A stretch of 64,000 bases of DNA from Laceyella putida (GTDB lineage: Bacteria; Bacillota; Bacilli; Thermoactinomycetales; Thermoactinomycetaceae): contig NZ_JBHTBW010000045.1 of NCBI RefSeq assembly GCF_042665195.1, positions 1-64,000 of the forward strand, in the 5' to 3' direction. The position numbers were made by a program, and so were the translations under genes. This document shows positions 32,819-41,613 of this stretch, piece by piece (within the stretch, counting starts at the first letter, position 1; every line of letters begins with the position of its first letter). Under the pieces are notes generated by a model. The model worked only from the letters and a program-made list of their open reading frames with translations, was not told where the DNA came from and searched no databases.

Positions 32819-35089
32819 TTATTCCCCAGGTTCCGCCCGCGCCTGTTCAGCCGCTTGCACCATGTGTTTCAGTGCGGCCAGCGTTTCTTCCGTTCCTCTC
32901 GTTTTCAAGCCGCAATCGGGATTCACCCAGAATAACTCAGGTTGAATGACAGACAGCCCTTTGCGGATGATATCCGCCATCTCTTCCACTGCCGGTACCC
33001 GTGGGCTGTGAATGTCATAGACCCCCAATCCGATCCCTTTGTCATAAGATTCCTCGGTGAAGGCATGGATTAACTCACCATGGCTTCGCGAAGTCTCCAA
33101 CGAAATCACATCCGCATCCAGCTGGCTGATCACGTCGATGTGATGATGGAATTCACAATAGCACATATGGGTGTGAATCTGCGTCGCATCGGCAACAACC
33201 GACGTCGTGAGACGAAACGCCTGAACGGCCCAGTTGAAATACGCCTGCCATTCTTCACGTTTTAGCGGCAAGCCCTCAAACAAGGCGGGTTCGTCCACTT
33301 GGATGATGCGAATTCCCCGCTCTTCCAACGCCGCCACCTCTTGCCGAAGCGCTCTGGCCAGTTGAGCCGCCACCTCTTGCTGCGGAAGGTCATCCCGCAC
33401 AAAGGACCAATGGAGAATGGTGACCGGTCCGGTCAACATACCTTTTACCGGTTTGGCCGTCAACGACTGTGCATACTCGGTTTCCTTGACCGTCATCGGC
33501 TCCACAAAGGAAACATCCCCATAGATAATCGGCGGCTTGACGCAACGCGAACCGTACGATTGCACCCATCCATTGCGGGTAAAGGCGAACCCGGCCAATT
33601 TCTCCCCAAAGTATTCCACCATATCGGTCCGCTCAAATTCGCCATGCACCAGCACATCGAGTCCCAGCTCTTCTTGCCATTCGATCCACTGCTTGATTTC
33701 CGCTTGGATGAACTGCTCAAACTGGGAATCCGTCCACTCGCCTTTTCTCCAGCGTTGCCGCGCTTGCCGCACTTCCCGCGTCTGGGGGAAGCTGCCAATC
33801 GTCGTCGTGGGCAGGAGCGGCAGGTCAAGCTCTTCCCGTTGCGCCGCTTGGCGTATGGCAAAGGGCGAACGCGGAGGTTGCGCCGTCCCAGCCGCAGGCA
33901 CCGATCCGGCGGAAGGGAGACGATCGCGCAACTTGCCCAATCCTCGCAAACGCGCTTCATTCTCGGCAAACACATCCGCCACCGTTTCGGCCCCTTCGTT
34001 AAAGCTGGTCGTGAGCCACACCACTTCATCCAATTTCTCGTCCGCAAAGGCCAGAGCCGCTTTCAACTCCGGCGGCAACTTCTCTTCCTTGCTTGTCGTC
34101 ACGGGCACATGCAATAAGCTGCAAGCGGGCTGAAGCCAAATGCGCTCCGGCGGCACCACCGTCAACACTTGTTCCAGCACTTGCCGTTTTTCCCGCAACG
34201 ATGCGCGCCACACGCTCCGCCCATCAACGATCCCGACACCCAACACTTTATCCGCCGGGAACCCCGCCGTCGCCAAGGCCTGCAGATGCACTCGCTCCCC
34301 ATGAACGAAGTCCAATCCAATCCCTTGCACGGGGAGTTGCAGCAAGGCTTCATAATGGGTAACGGAATCGAAATATGTTTGCAACATGATCGACAGCTGT
34401 GGCGCGGCTTGATGCAAACGGCGGTAAATGGCGGCGACGGCGTTCATCTCTTCCTGGTCAAGGGAAGTGACGAGAATGGGTTCATCCAATTGGACCCACT
34501 CCACCCCCGCCGCTTCCAACTCCCGCAGCACTTGTTCATACAAGGGAAGCAATTTGTCCCAGACGCGGGCTAACTGCGCTTCATCGATCCCTTTGCACAA
34601 CTTGGCGAAGGTATAAGGTCCAACCATAACCAGCTTGCCTTTGACACCGCACTTTTCCCGCGCTTCAAGATAATGCGCCAACGGTCGGTTCTCGGTCAGG
34701 GCGAGCCGATCTTCATTCCACTCCGGCACAATATAATGATAATTGGTGTTAAACCACTTCGTCATCTCACAAGCGACGGCAGAATCGCTTCCCCTTGCCA
34801 TGGCGAAATACTGCGCCAGTGACACCTTTCCCCCTTCATAACCGAAGCGCTCAGGCACGAGGCCAAACATCACCGCCATATCCAGCACATGATCATAATA
34901 GGTGAAGTCGCCGACGGGGATCAGCTCGATCCCTTTCTCTTTTTGTTTTCGTATATGCTCAAGTCGCAACGCTTCCATCTGAGACAAAAACGCTTCTTCT
35001 TCCAACTTACCCGCCCAATACGCTTCAAGGGCTTTTTTCCATTCCCGATTGACGCCGATGCGCGGATATCCCAAGTTGCTGCTCTTCAT
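32819..35089 (-). CDS. metE: Cobalamin-independent methionine synthase
   Basis: The 756-residue enzyme transfers a methyl group from methyltetrahydrofolate polyglutamate to homocysteine in the cytoplasm. The N-terminal barrel starts MKSSNLGYPRIGVNREWKKA. The C-terminal barrel begins PTTTIGSFPQTREVRQAR and carries the zinc-site segments THMCYCEFHHHIDVIS and NPDCGLKTR. GAGG lies shortly before ATG 35089. The leader contains a cobalamin riboswitch and a terminator, so B12 is expected to switch it off, as usual where a B12-dependent MetH is available. That gene is not in this window. Confidence 0.97.
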   Translation of the reverse strand: MKSSNLGYPRIGVNREWKKALEAYWAGKLEEEAFLSQMEALRLEHIRKQKEKGIELIPVGDFTYYDHVLDMAVMFGLVPERFGYEGGKVSLAQYFAMARGSDSAVACEMTKWFNTNYHYIVPEWNEDRLALTENRPLAHYLEAREKCGVKGKLVMVGPYTFAKLCKGIDEAQLARVWDKLLPLYEQVLRELEAAGVEWVQLDEPILVTSLDQEEMNAVAAIYRRLHQAAPQLSIMLQTYFDSVTHYEALLQLPVQGIGLDFVHGERVHLQALATAGFPADKVLGVGIVDGRSVWRASLREKRQVLEQVLTVVPPERIWLQPACSLLHVPVTTSKEEKLPPELKAALAFADEKLDEVVWLTTSFNEGAETVADVFAENEARLRGLGKLRDRLPSAGSVPAAGTAQPPRSPFAIRQAAQREELDLPLLPTTTIGSFPQTREVRQARQRWRKGEWTDSQFEQFIQAEIKQWIEWQEELGLDVLVHGEFERTDMVEYFGEKLAGFAFTRNGWVQSYGSRCVKPPIIYGDVSFVEPMTVKETEYAQSLTAKPVKGMLTGPVTILHWSFVRDDLPQQEVAAQLARALRQEVAALEERGIRIIQVDEPALFEGLPLKREEWQAYFNWAVQAFRLTTSVVADATQIHTHMCYCEFHHHIDVISQLDADVISLETSRSHGELIHAFTEESYDKGIGLGVYDIHSPRVPAVEEMADIIRKGLSVIQPELFWVNPDCGLKTRGTEETLAALKHMVQAAEQARAEPGE

Positions 35090-35112
35090 CCCTTTGGCCT
35101 CCTCTGGATGTT

Positions 35113-35159
35113 CATAATAAAAATAGGCATTTCTAACATGCGAAGGTTAGAAATGCCTA
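35113..35159 (-). terminator. Intrinsic terminator in the metE leader
   Basis: On the minus strand AGGCATTTCTAAC-cttcgcat-GTTAGAAATGCCT is followed by ATTTTTATTATT. It lies between the riboswitch and the metE start, as the off-state terminator. Confidence 0.85.
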
Positions 35160-35160
35160 G

Positions 35161-35202
35161 CTAAGGTTCACCAAAGAGAACTCCTCCTGTGAAAGCAGCC
35201 AT
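35161..35202 (-). CDS. Possible 13-residue leader peptide before metE
   Basis: ATG 35202 follows AGGGAGGTG and the frame reads MAAFTGGVLFGEP, stop. The stop abuts the terminator stem. The ribosome site is good, so it may be translated and influence the terminator; it has no run of a regulatory amino acid and may be chance. Confidence 0.35.
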   Translation of the reverse strand: MAAFTGGVLFGEP

Positions 35203-35244
35203 GTTCTAACACCTCCCTATCTTCCGTAGGTCAAGCAGTGTTGC

Positions 35245-35425
35245 CAGAACAGGCAGGTCTCCTGACTTAAGGATCCGCATCAGTTGCCGGCCTTCCCGGC
35301 ATCGCACCAGTGGCTTCCATGGCAACCAACTCCCCTATCACAGTGGCGGGACCGTGTCGGATTTGCACCGAACTTCCCTTTTCATCCTTGCCCAACGCAA
35401 GGAACCTGTTCCCACAATATGAGAT
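35245..35425 (-). promoter_or_regulatory. Cobalamin riboswitch
   Basis: Read on the minus strand: AAAAGGGAAGTTCGGTGCAA then ATCC, the B12 box CCGCCACTGTGATAGGGG, GATGCCGGGAAGGCCGGCAA and finally CAGGAGACCTGCCTGTT. These are the conserved blocks of the adenosylcobalamin class in order. It lies upstream of metE with a terminator after it, so bound cobalamin should stop transcription. Confidence 0.93.
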
Positions 35426-35590
35426 TATTGAAAGCTTGAATCCTATTATATTTATTTTTTCGCAATTACACAACCATTTTAATTCGAATTGAAACAACCT
35501 TCTGCCAACCTTGACAAACCAAACGGATAGAGATAAATTTAATTTAGTACAATTTAATATAGATAAATCAATAGAAGGAAGGAGACAACC

Positions 35591-36067
35591 ATGAGTATTT
35601 ACACATTTTCCGTGACAACAACCAGAGGGGAACAAAAATCATTGGCCGATTACAAAGGCAAAGTGTTGTTGATCGTCAACACAGCCAGCCGATGCGGATT
35701 CACTCCGCAGTATAAAGGTTTGCAAGCTTTATACGACCGCCATAAGGAGTTTGGGTTTGAAGTGCCATGCAACCAATTCAACAATCAAGAGCCGGGTACG
35801 GATGAAGAGATTCAAAGTTTTTGCGAACTGAATTTCGGTGTGACTTTCCCTTTGTTCTCAAAGATAGAGGTGAACGGGCCAAATGCGCATCCACTGTTCC
35901 GATATTTAACCGACAATGCCCCGGGTTTTTTGAACAAGGAGATCAAATGGAACTTTACCAAATTTCTCATTGACCGTCATGGAAAAATAGTGAAACGCTA
36001 TGCGCCAACCACAGCCCCGGAAAAAATAGAGAACGATATCAAGCAATTGCTCAATGATGTTGAATAA
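35591..36067 (+). CDS. Glutathione-peroxidase-family protein
   Basis: GGAAGGAG precedes ATG 35591. The 158-residue thioredoxin-fold protein reduces peroxides. The catalytic Cys lies in VNTASRCGFTPQYKG, Gln in the CNQFNNQEPGT segment and Trp in IKWNFTKFLI. In Bacillales the reductant is probably thioredoxin or another thiol. Compared with the usual family segment GFEVLGFPCNQF, three residues (LGF) before PCNQF are missing, a clean 9-bp deletion close to the active site. Whether it is still active is open. Confidence 0.92.
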   Translation: MSIYTFSVTTTRGEQKSLADYKGKVLLIVNTASRCGFTPQYKGLQALYDRHKEFGFEVPCNQFNNQEPGTDEEIQSFCELNFGVTFPLFSKIEVNGPNAHPLFRYLTDNAPGFLNKEIKWNFTKFLIDRHGKIVKRYAPTTAPEKIENDIKQLLNDVE

Positions 36068-36171
36068 TGGCGCAATTTACGTTCTGATGCCCTGATTCAT
36101 GCTAAGGTTATTTCCTTGCCGCGTTTTTTCCGACGGAATCGTATATTACCCCACCCGATTTATCACTGCAC

Positions 36172-36235
36172 TAGGGCGTGTCTGATAAATATATCGGCGG
36201 CTCCAAAACCGTTTTCCCATTCGCTTCAACGGAAC
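36172..36235 (+). repeat. Single end of an IS/MITE-like element
   Basis: AGGGCGTGTCTGATAAATAT then TCGGCGGCTCC ... CCGTTTTCCCATTCGCTTCA matches the left end of the element at 56139-56271 over about 55 bp with few changes. The opposite end is absent. Confidence 0.65.
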
Positions 36236-36282
36236 CTCAACGGACAAGAAACAGATGATTTAAATGCCCATTCCTCCCTCTT

Positions 36283-36311
36283 GGCATGCCCCATGGCATG
36301 CCATTTTTTGT
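36283..36311 (+). terminator. Terminator
   Basis: GGCATGCC-ccat-GGCATGCC followed by ATTTTTTG. Confidence 0.7.
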
Positions 36312-36487
36312 TTCTCAGTGCCTATCGCTGCCATCCGCAAGATATATTCTCAAAAAAAGGATTGAATCGCCACTCCATATCTGCTAGCTTGGATTGAGGT
36401 GGTCCATTGGCGGCGGATCTGAGTCCCATGCCCAACCGTCCTTTGTCAACAAAAGGTGAATTTTTCAAAATAAGAGAGATGAAAACA

Positions 36488-37858
36488 ATGAAACAAACTC
36501 ATTCACTGAAACAAAAAATACGCCAGTTTCTCATCATTTTAGTGCCCATCCTTGTCACGCAACTGGCTCTGTTTGGGATGAATTTCTTTGATACGGTCAT
36601 GTCCGGCCATGCCGGCCCCAATGATTTGGCCGGCGTGGCGATCGGGTCCAGCCTTTGGAGCCCGATTTTCACCGGGTTAAGCGGGATTCTGCTTTCCTTG
36701 ACCCCCATCGTGGCCCAGTTGATCGGGGCAGAGCGAAAAGAGCAAGTGCCGTTTAAGGTAATCCAAGGCGTTTACTTGGCTTTGGCGATCGCCGTCACCG
36801 TCATTCTGGGTGGAGCCCTTTTGCTTGATCCCGTCTTGGACGGAATGAACCTGGATGCGCAAGTCCGCACCATCGCGCACGACTATCTGATTGCGCTGAC
36901 CTTTGGCATTGTGCCGCTGTTTGTCTATACGGTTCTGCGCTGTTTCATGGATGCGTTGGGTCAGACACGGATCACGATGGTTATCACGCTCCTCTCCCTG
37001 CCCATCAACGTCGGATTAAATTATTTGCTCATCTTTGGCAAATTCGGCTTTCCCCGCTTGGGCGGGGTGGGAGCAGGATATGCGACGGCCATCACCTATT
37101 GGTGCATTGCCTTTATCAGCTTTTTGGTGATCACCCGGGTCATGCCCTTTGCTGAGTACCGCGTATTTGGGCGATGGTTTGGCATCGCCCTATCCGCATG
37201 GAAAGAACAATTGAAAATAGGGGTGCCGATCGGCTTCTCAATATTCTTTGAGACCAGCATTTTTGCCGCCGTCACCCTGCTCATGAGTGAATATGACACA
37301 GCCACCATCGCGGCCCACCAAGCGGCGTTAAACTTCGCCTCTTTTCTCTATATGGTGCCCTTGAGCATCGCCATGGCCCTGACGATTGCCGTCGGTTTTG
37401 AAATCGGGGCCAGAAGGGGAAAAGATGCCCGTCAATACAGCTTCTTGGGTATCGGCATAGCCGTCATGATGGCGATCGTTTGCGCGGTCGGGCTGCTCGT
37501 CTTCAAAGAGCAAGTGGCCGGCTTGTACACCACCGACCCCACCGTATTCGAATTGACCAAGCAATTTTTGCTCTACGCCATTTTCTTTCAGCTGTCCGAT
37601 GCGATTGCCGCTCCCATCCAAGGGGCGTTGCGCGGTTACAAAGATGTCAACGCCACCTTTTTGGTGGCTCTCATCTCATACTGGGTCCTGGGCTTGCCGA
37701 TCGGGTATGCGCTGGCAAAATTCATGGCTTTGGGCGCATTCGGCTACTGGATCGGCTTGATCTCCGGGTTGGCCTTTGGCGCGATGTTTCTATTGGGGCG
37801 GTTATTGCGAATTCAACGGCACCATTCCTCAGCGGTTACGACCAACCAACGGCATTAA
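36488..37858 (+). CDS. MATE-family multidrug efflux transporter
   Basis: The start at 36488 is placed nine bases after AAGAGAG; ATG 36479 is another choice, and the longest frame from 36407 has no site. The product of about 456 residues has twelve membrane segments in two similar halves (FLIILVPILVTQLALFGMNF; GVPIGFSIFFETSIFAAVTL) and the MATE signature FDTVMSGHAGPNDLAGVAIG. It exports cationic drugs or metabolites against sodium or protons. The specific substrate is not readable from sequence. Confidence 0.94.
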   Translation: MKQTHSLKQKIRQFLIILVPILVTQLALFGMNFFDTVMSGHAGPNDLAGVAIGSSLWSPIFTGLSGILLSLTPIVAQLIGAERKEQVPFKVIQGVYLALAIAVTVILGGALLLDPVLDGMNLDAQVRTIAHDYLIALTFGIVPLFVYTVLRCFMDALGQTRITMVITLLSLPINVGLNYLLIFGKFGFPRLGGVGAGYATAITYWCIAFISFLVITRVMPFAEYRVFGRWFGIALSAWKEQLKIGVPIGFSIFFETSIFAAVTLLMSEYDTATIAAHQAALNFASFLYMVPLSIAMALTIAVGFEIGARRGKDARQYSFLGIGIAVMMAIVCAVGLLVFKEQVAGLYTTDPTVFELTKQFLLYAIFFQLSDAIAAPIQGALRGYKDVNATFLVALISYWVLGLPIGYALAKFMALGAFGYWIGLISGLAFGAMFLLGRLLRIQRHHSSAVTTNQRH

Positions 37859-37865
37859 CCATCAT

Positions 37866-37912
37866 CCCAAGCCAAAGCGACACGATGAAGCCCGGGTTGC
37901 TTTGGCTTTGAC
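37866..37912 (+). terminator. Terminator of the MATE gene
   Basis: AGCCAAAGC ... GCTTTGGCT followed by TTG. Confidence 0.65.
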
Positions 37913-37996
37913 AACCCCGCACTTCGCCAATGCGGATTAATGTAGAACCATGCCGTATCCCGTCTCACCCATCTTTTTCACAATGGAGGAATAAGT

Positions 37997-39178
37997 ATGA
38001 ATGTTACCGCATCCCAGCACATTCAATCATTAAAACTAGGCATCTTCAATGAACTGACCCAAACGAAACGCCGTCTGGCTGTCCTGGGGAAGGATCTGAT
38101 CGACTTGAGCGTCGGCAGCCCCGATCTGCCCCCACCCGATTTCATCAAGGAGGCCCTCATCCATTATGCGAAGCAAGATGATGCGTATGGCTATACGTTG
38201 GGAGCCCTCCCCAGCTTTCATCATGCGGTGGCCTCCCTGTATGAGCGGCGTTACGGTGTCTCTTTGCAACCGGAAACCGAAGTGTTGCAGTTGATCGGTT
38301 CCCAAGAAGGATTGACCCATTTGCCCGCGGCCCTGATCAACCCGGGCGATGTGGTGCTCGCTCCGGACCCCGGTTACCCCGCCTATGAAGCAGGCATTCG
38401 TTTGGCCGGCGGTCAGCTCGTTCCCATGCCGCTTTGTGAAGAAAATGGCTATTTCCCGCGGTTGGACTTGATTCCATCCGAGATTGCCGAACGGGCCAAG
38501 CTGATGTTTCTCAATTATCCCGCCAATCCCGTCACCGCAGTTGCCACCCTCGATTTCTTTAAAGAAGTGGTGCGATTCGCCAAAAAGCATCACATTCTGG
38601 TCGTTCATGATTATGCCTATTCGGAGTTGACCTTTGACAATCATCATTCCCCCAGCTTCCTGTCGGTTCCGGGAGCGAAAGAAGTGGGAGTGGAGTTTAA
38701 CTCCTTGTCCAAGACATTCAGCATGGCCGGGTGCCGCATCGCTTATATGGTGGGTCATCCGCAAGTGATCCGGATCTTGGCGACGGTCCATTCCAATACG
38801 CACTATGGGATTTTCCAGCCCATTCAAAAAGCTGCCGAAGTAGCCTTGACTGAGGGTGAAGCATATATCAGGGAGATGAATCTCACTTATCTTAAGCGGC
38901 GGGATGCCCTCGTCGCCGAGCTCCATGCGTCCGGTTGGCGCGTCACGTCCCCGCCCGCCACCATGTTTGTCTGGGCCCAAACGCCAGGCAACCGACCGTC
39001 GCGGGAATTTGCGTTTCGCTTACTGGAGGAGGCGGGTGTCGTCCTTACACCCGGGCAAGCTTTTGGGGAAAACGGGGAAGGCTATGTGCGGATCTCGCTG
39101 GTCCAACCCGAAGCACGCCTACGCGAAGCCGCTGCCCGCATCGGGACTTTTCTGGCCCAAGCACCCTCGGCTCTGTAA
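37997..39178 (+). CDS. PLP-dependent class I aminotransferase (DapL/PatA-like)
   Basis: AATGGAGGA precedes ATG 37997. The 393-residue protein has fold-type I features: DLSVGSPDLPPPDFIKEAL, GSQEGLTHLPAALINPGDVV, FLNYPANPVTAVATL, HDYAYSELTFD (PLP-ring Asp and Tyr), the Schiff-base Lys in EFNSLSKTFSMAGCRIAY, and the substrate Arg near GYVRISLV. It resembles LL-diaminopimelate or aromatic/N-acetyl-diaminopimelate-type aminotransferases; the true substrate cannot be fixed. It forms a single-gene unit with a strong terminator. Confidence 0.9.
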   Translation: MNVTASQHIQSLKLGIFNELTQTKRRLAVLGKDLIDLSVGSPDLPPPDFIKEALIHYAKQDDAYGYTLGALPSFHHAVASLYERRYGVSLQPETEVLQLIGSQEGLTHLPAALINPGDVVLAPDPGYPAYEAGIRLAGGQLVPMPLCEENGYFPRLDLIPSEIAERAKLMFLNYPANPVTAVATLDFFKEVVRFAKKHHILVVHDYAYSELTFDNHHSPSFLSVPGAKEVGVEFNSLSKTFSMAGCRIAYMVGHPQVIRILATVHSNTHYGIFQPIQKAAEVALTEGEAYIREMNLTYLKRRDALVAELHASGWRVTSPPATMFVWAQTPGNRPSREFAFRLLEEAGVVLTPGQAFGENGEGYVRISLVQPEARLREAAARIGTFLAQAPSAL

Positions 39179-39185
39179 ACGATAT

Positions 39186-39226
39186 GACAAAGCCCACTTC
39201 TCTTATCGGAAGTGGGCTTTTAATAA
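39186..39226. terminator. Terminator of the aminotransferase gene
   Basis: AAAGCCCACTTC-tcttatcg-GAAGTGGGCTTT followed by TAATAAT. Confidence 0.85.
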
Positions 39227-39244
39227 TAGCGAGTTTATGTAAAA

Positions 39245-39604
39245 CTAATTGAGTTTTTGAACAAGTTCCACCAAATCGTTAAGGCCGCTGATGAGGGCGG
39301 AAATCGTGACGGCAATCGCAGCGATGTGCCCGTAGTTTATTTGGAATTCGCCAATTTTTTTGTTCAGTTCAATCAGTTTATCTTTGTCTAACTTTCCTCG
39401 TCTTAATTGTTCTTCAACCTGCATGGATGCGTTGAGTTCGAGGTCAATGGTCGGGACTTTTCTGAAAAAAGGCCTTGAATATAATCGCTTTGCTGTTTCC
39501 TCTTCTGTCATGTAAGACGATAAATTTCGAATTTCACGGCGGAATTGTTCAAGACATTCGCTCCAAACCCTGCCCTGTTCCATATCTACAGAAATCGTAT
39601 TCAT
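39245..39604 (-). CDS. Hypothetical protein with a C-terminal hydrophobic helix
   Basis: The 119-residue product has a charged first part (WSECLEQFRREIRNLSSYMT, LRRGKLDKDKLIELNKKIGE) and one moderately hydrophobic segment near the end (GHIAAIAVTISALISGLNDL). The start has AATGA and a weak AGGTGC site. It is not recognised. It lies convergent with the aminotransferase gene. Confidence 0.55.
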   Translation of the reverse strand: MNTISVDMEQGRVWSECLEQFRREIRNLSSYMTEEETAKRLYSRPFFRKVPTIDLELNASMQVEEQLRRGKLDKDKLIELNKKIGEFQINYGHIAAIAVTISALISGLNDLVELVQKLN

Positions 39605-39840
39605 TCATTCTTGCACCTCATTATATAGAATATAGCATGAATTATATTATATCAGAACAGTATAAGAGTAAAGAGACCACGATCGCTCTCCCCCACAACG
39701 TTCATTCGAATCCAACTTCGCTTTTTTCTCATGCACCAAGGACACAAATAGAGGAAAGTTTACGAATAAATAAGTGACACCTTCCCAAACGATTACCCTT
39801 GGAACAACAAAAGCTACCCTTGGTCGGGGTAGCTTGTTTT
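39605..39840. other. Short gap with terminator
   Basis: AAGCTACCC-ttggtc-GGGGTAGCTT with flanking A and T runs (39808-39842) can end the PCYCGC gene. Otherwise nothing is seen. Confidence 0.65.
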
Positions 39841-40344
39841 TTACGAAGGCATGGGGGTCGGTGTCGGTTTGGCGTATCCATCCCTGTACTTTTGATCAAT
39901 GTATTGCCGGATCTCTTTCACCGATTTCCCCTCTTGTTTCAACTTGGCTGACTCCACCGCAATGTCCATGCAGGTGCCGCATTTCGTCCCATGCGAGTCC
40001 CAGACGATCTGCCCGTCTTGTTTGATCTCATGGATAAAGCAATCCAGGTTGCTCTCATGACCGGCGCTTTCCCCGCATCCGCAATAGCATGGAATCCATT
40101 TCAGCACATCCGCGTTCAGCGCGGCGATTTGGTAGATTTGGGCCACCTTGGGGTCCAGCCCGTTCACAAACGACGGCAACGTTTTCACTCCCGCCGTCGT
40201 TTCGCGGGCATCGCCCATCATCTGCTGTTCATTGGCATGATCGGCGGGATGGTGGGGTTGCGCCTCTTCCTGCGCACCGCAACCGGCCAAGCCGCCAACG
40301 ATCATGACTGTCCCCATGGACAAGATTAACTTTTTGCGAATCAT
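39841..40344 (-). CDS. PCYCGC-motif lipoprotein
   Basis: The start at 40344 has GTAGGAGGAG before it; the open frame extends 40 codons further without a site. The 167-residue protein starts with a lipoprotein signal (MIRKKLILSMGTVMIVGGLA, GC) and carries the family motif in LKWIPCYCGCGESAGHESNL, followed by HGTKCGTCMDIAVESAKL. The paired cysteines suggest metal or redox binding at the outer face of the membrane. The family is common in Bacilli, but its role is not established. Confidence 0.9.
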   Translation of the reverse strand: MIRKKLILSMGTVMIVGGLAGCGAQEEAQPHHPADHANEQQMMGDARETTAGVKTLPSFVNGLDPKVAQIYQIAALNADVLKWIPCYCGCGESAGHESNLDCFIHEIKQDGQIVWDSHGTKCGTCMDIAVESAKLKQEGKSVKEIRQYIDQKYRDGYAKPTPTPMPS

Positions 40345-40581
40345 GTTTCTCCTCCTACCGTTGCACAAGCAAATCATCTGGTCTATCACTGATCTTTTCT
40401 CCATGATACCACAAAAAAACACCCCGCCATGACCTCCCCTGTAGCGAATCGACAAACGAAACATGAAAAAAGCCGGGTAACAAGCGTTTTTTTCGTTCCA
40501 TGATCAAACAGGAATATCGAAGAAAAAAGAGAATGGTGCATATGAAAACAATGTTTTTCTTTCACAAGGGGGAAACAAGCC

Positions 40582-40779
40582 ATGGATAAAACCAAAATTC
40601 AAGTGTTGGACAATGGGCCGCTGGTTGTCAAAGGTGAAGTTGAACTCGTTGATGCCGAGGGCAACGCGTTCACCCACAAAAAGGTCATTTCCCTGTGCCG
40701 TTGCGGCTTGTCCAGCAACAAACCCTTCTGCGATGGCACGCACAAAGGTCAATTTGAGGACTGCGCCCGGGCGGAATGA
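40582..40779 (+). CDS. CDGSH-type iron-sulfur protein
   Basis: CAAGGGGG precedes ATG 40582. The 65-residue protein contains SLCRCGLSSNKPFCDGTHKG, the CDGSH 2Fe-2S binding motif with three Cys and one His ligand. Such small bacterial proteins carry a redox-active cluster; partners are unknown. It stands alone between a divergent lipoprotein gene and a tiny ORF. Confidence 0.93.
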   Translation: MDKTKIQVLDNGPLVVKGEVELVDAEGNAFTHKKVISLCRCGLSSNKPFCDGTHKGQFEDCARAE

Positions 40780-40848
40780 GCCACACCCCTTTCCTGTTCC
40801 CGCCGACGGTGAACGGGGAGCGACTTCGATGAGAAAGAAGGGAAGACG

Positions 40849-40953
40849 ATGATCGAAGGGTTGTTGCCGGATGCCCCGCGCCCCGAGTCGGGGAACCAAG
40901 TGATCGACTGGGCCGTATGGGAAGAGATGCACGGCCGGAGGCTGGACGCTTAG
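40849..40953 (+). CDS. Tiny ORF downstream of the CDGSH gene
   Basis: A 34-residue frame (MIEGLLPDAPRPESGNQVID, WAVWEEMHGRRLDA) with AAGGGAAG just before ATG 40849. It lies 70 bp after the CDGSH gene on the same strand and is followed by a terminator. Nothing similar is recognised; it may be a real microprotein. Confidence 0.35.
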   Translation: MIEGLLPDAPRPESGNQVIDWAVWEEMHGRRLDA

Positions 40954-41005
40954 CCGTCCATCCGTCTGATTTTCAGAACAATTGAAAAACGACTGCATGT
41001 CATGA

Positions 41006-41050
41006 GGCAAGCCATGTCTTACTGCATCTCGAGTCAGACATGGCTTGTCC
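41006..41050. terminator. Terminator
   Basis: CAAGCCATGTCT-16 nt-AGACATGGCTTG. Confidence 0.7.
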
Positions 41051-41148
41051 ATTTGTCCACAGACCGTATGGGTTTATTCTCTTGGCTCAGGATCGTCGTT
41101 TCCTCTGTTATGCAGGAACACTTCGCGCATAGTTTCCCCTCCCAGATG

Positions 41149-41607
41149 TTACACCCCGAATGATTTGAAGTACAATTTCGAGTAAACACGGTAGTTATCC
41201 TCATCATCCATCAATAAATAAGTATAGGCCAATCCTTTTAATGCCTTACTTTGAATTTCTTTATCCTCGACATTAAGTTTGTGCACCTCTAAATAATGGG
41301 AAAGCGCTTCCTCATAGTGGGAGTCAGCAAGTAACGTTTCCGCCATTAATAGCAGGGCTTGGCCGAGATGATGCAGACAACTCGCCCTTAAATTGGTTTT
41401 TTCCAAATCCGGCATCTTGTCGAGGTCACGGATCGTCTGCTCAAAAAATTCAACCGCTTGGTCATACTGCCTCAGTTTGTAATAACACATCCCCTTCAAA
41501 TAGGTTAAGGCCGGCCCCTGATACTCATCCGGCAACTTATGCAGTTGCCCCAAAGCCTTCTTCGGGTTCAGATGCAGCCTTTGTTTGATCAGAGTGTCGC
41601 AAAAAAA
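41149..41607 (-). pseudogene. C-terminal part of a TPR protein
   Basis: The helical repeats are clear: KKALGQLHKLPDEYQGPALT, CYYKLRQYDQAVEFFEQTIR, HYLEVHKLNVEDKEIQSKAL, ending YRVYSKLYFKSFGV. This resembles the C-terminal TPR half of helix-turn-helix/TPR regulators. The open frame continues to 41709, but that part is antisense to an ArsR-like gene and looks spurious, so the natural N-terminus has probably been lost. Confidence 0.55.
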
Positions 41608-41613
41608 GAATCC

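Larger units (their letters stand above)
36068..36487. other. Gap with IS-end relic and terminator
   Basis: Holds a copy of the repeat described at 56139 and a terminator, then the leader of the MATE gene. No gene is recognised. Confidence 0.6.

Noticed and set aside
33299..34133. Large frames antisense to metE
   Set aside because: metE is certain, and these frames are shadows with a biased composition and no ribosome site.
38036..38980. 314-codon frame antisense to the aminotransferase
   Set aside because: Shadow of a well-supported gene; no start site and no family.
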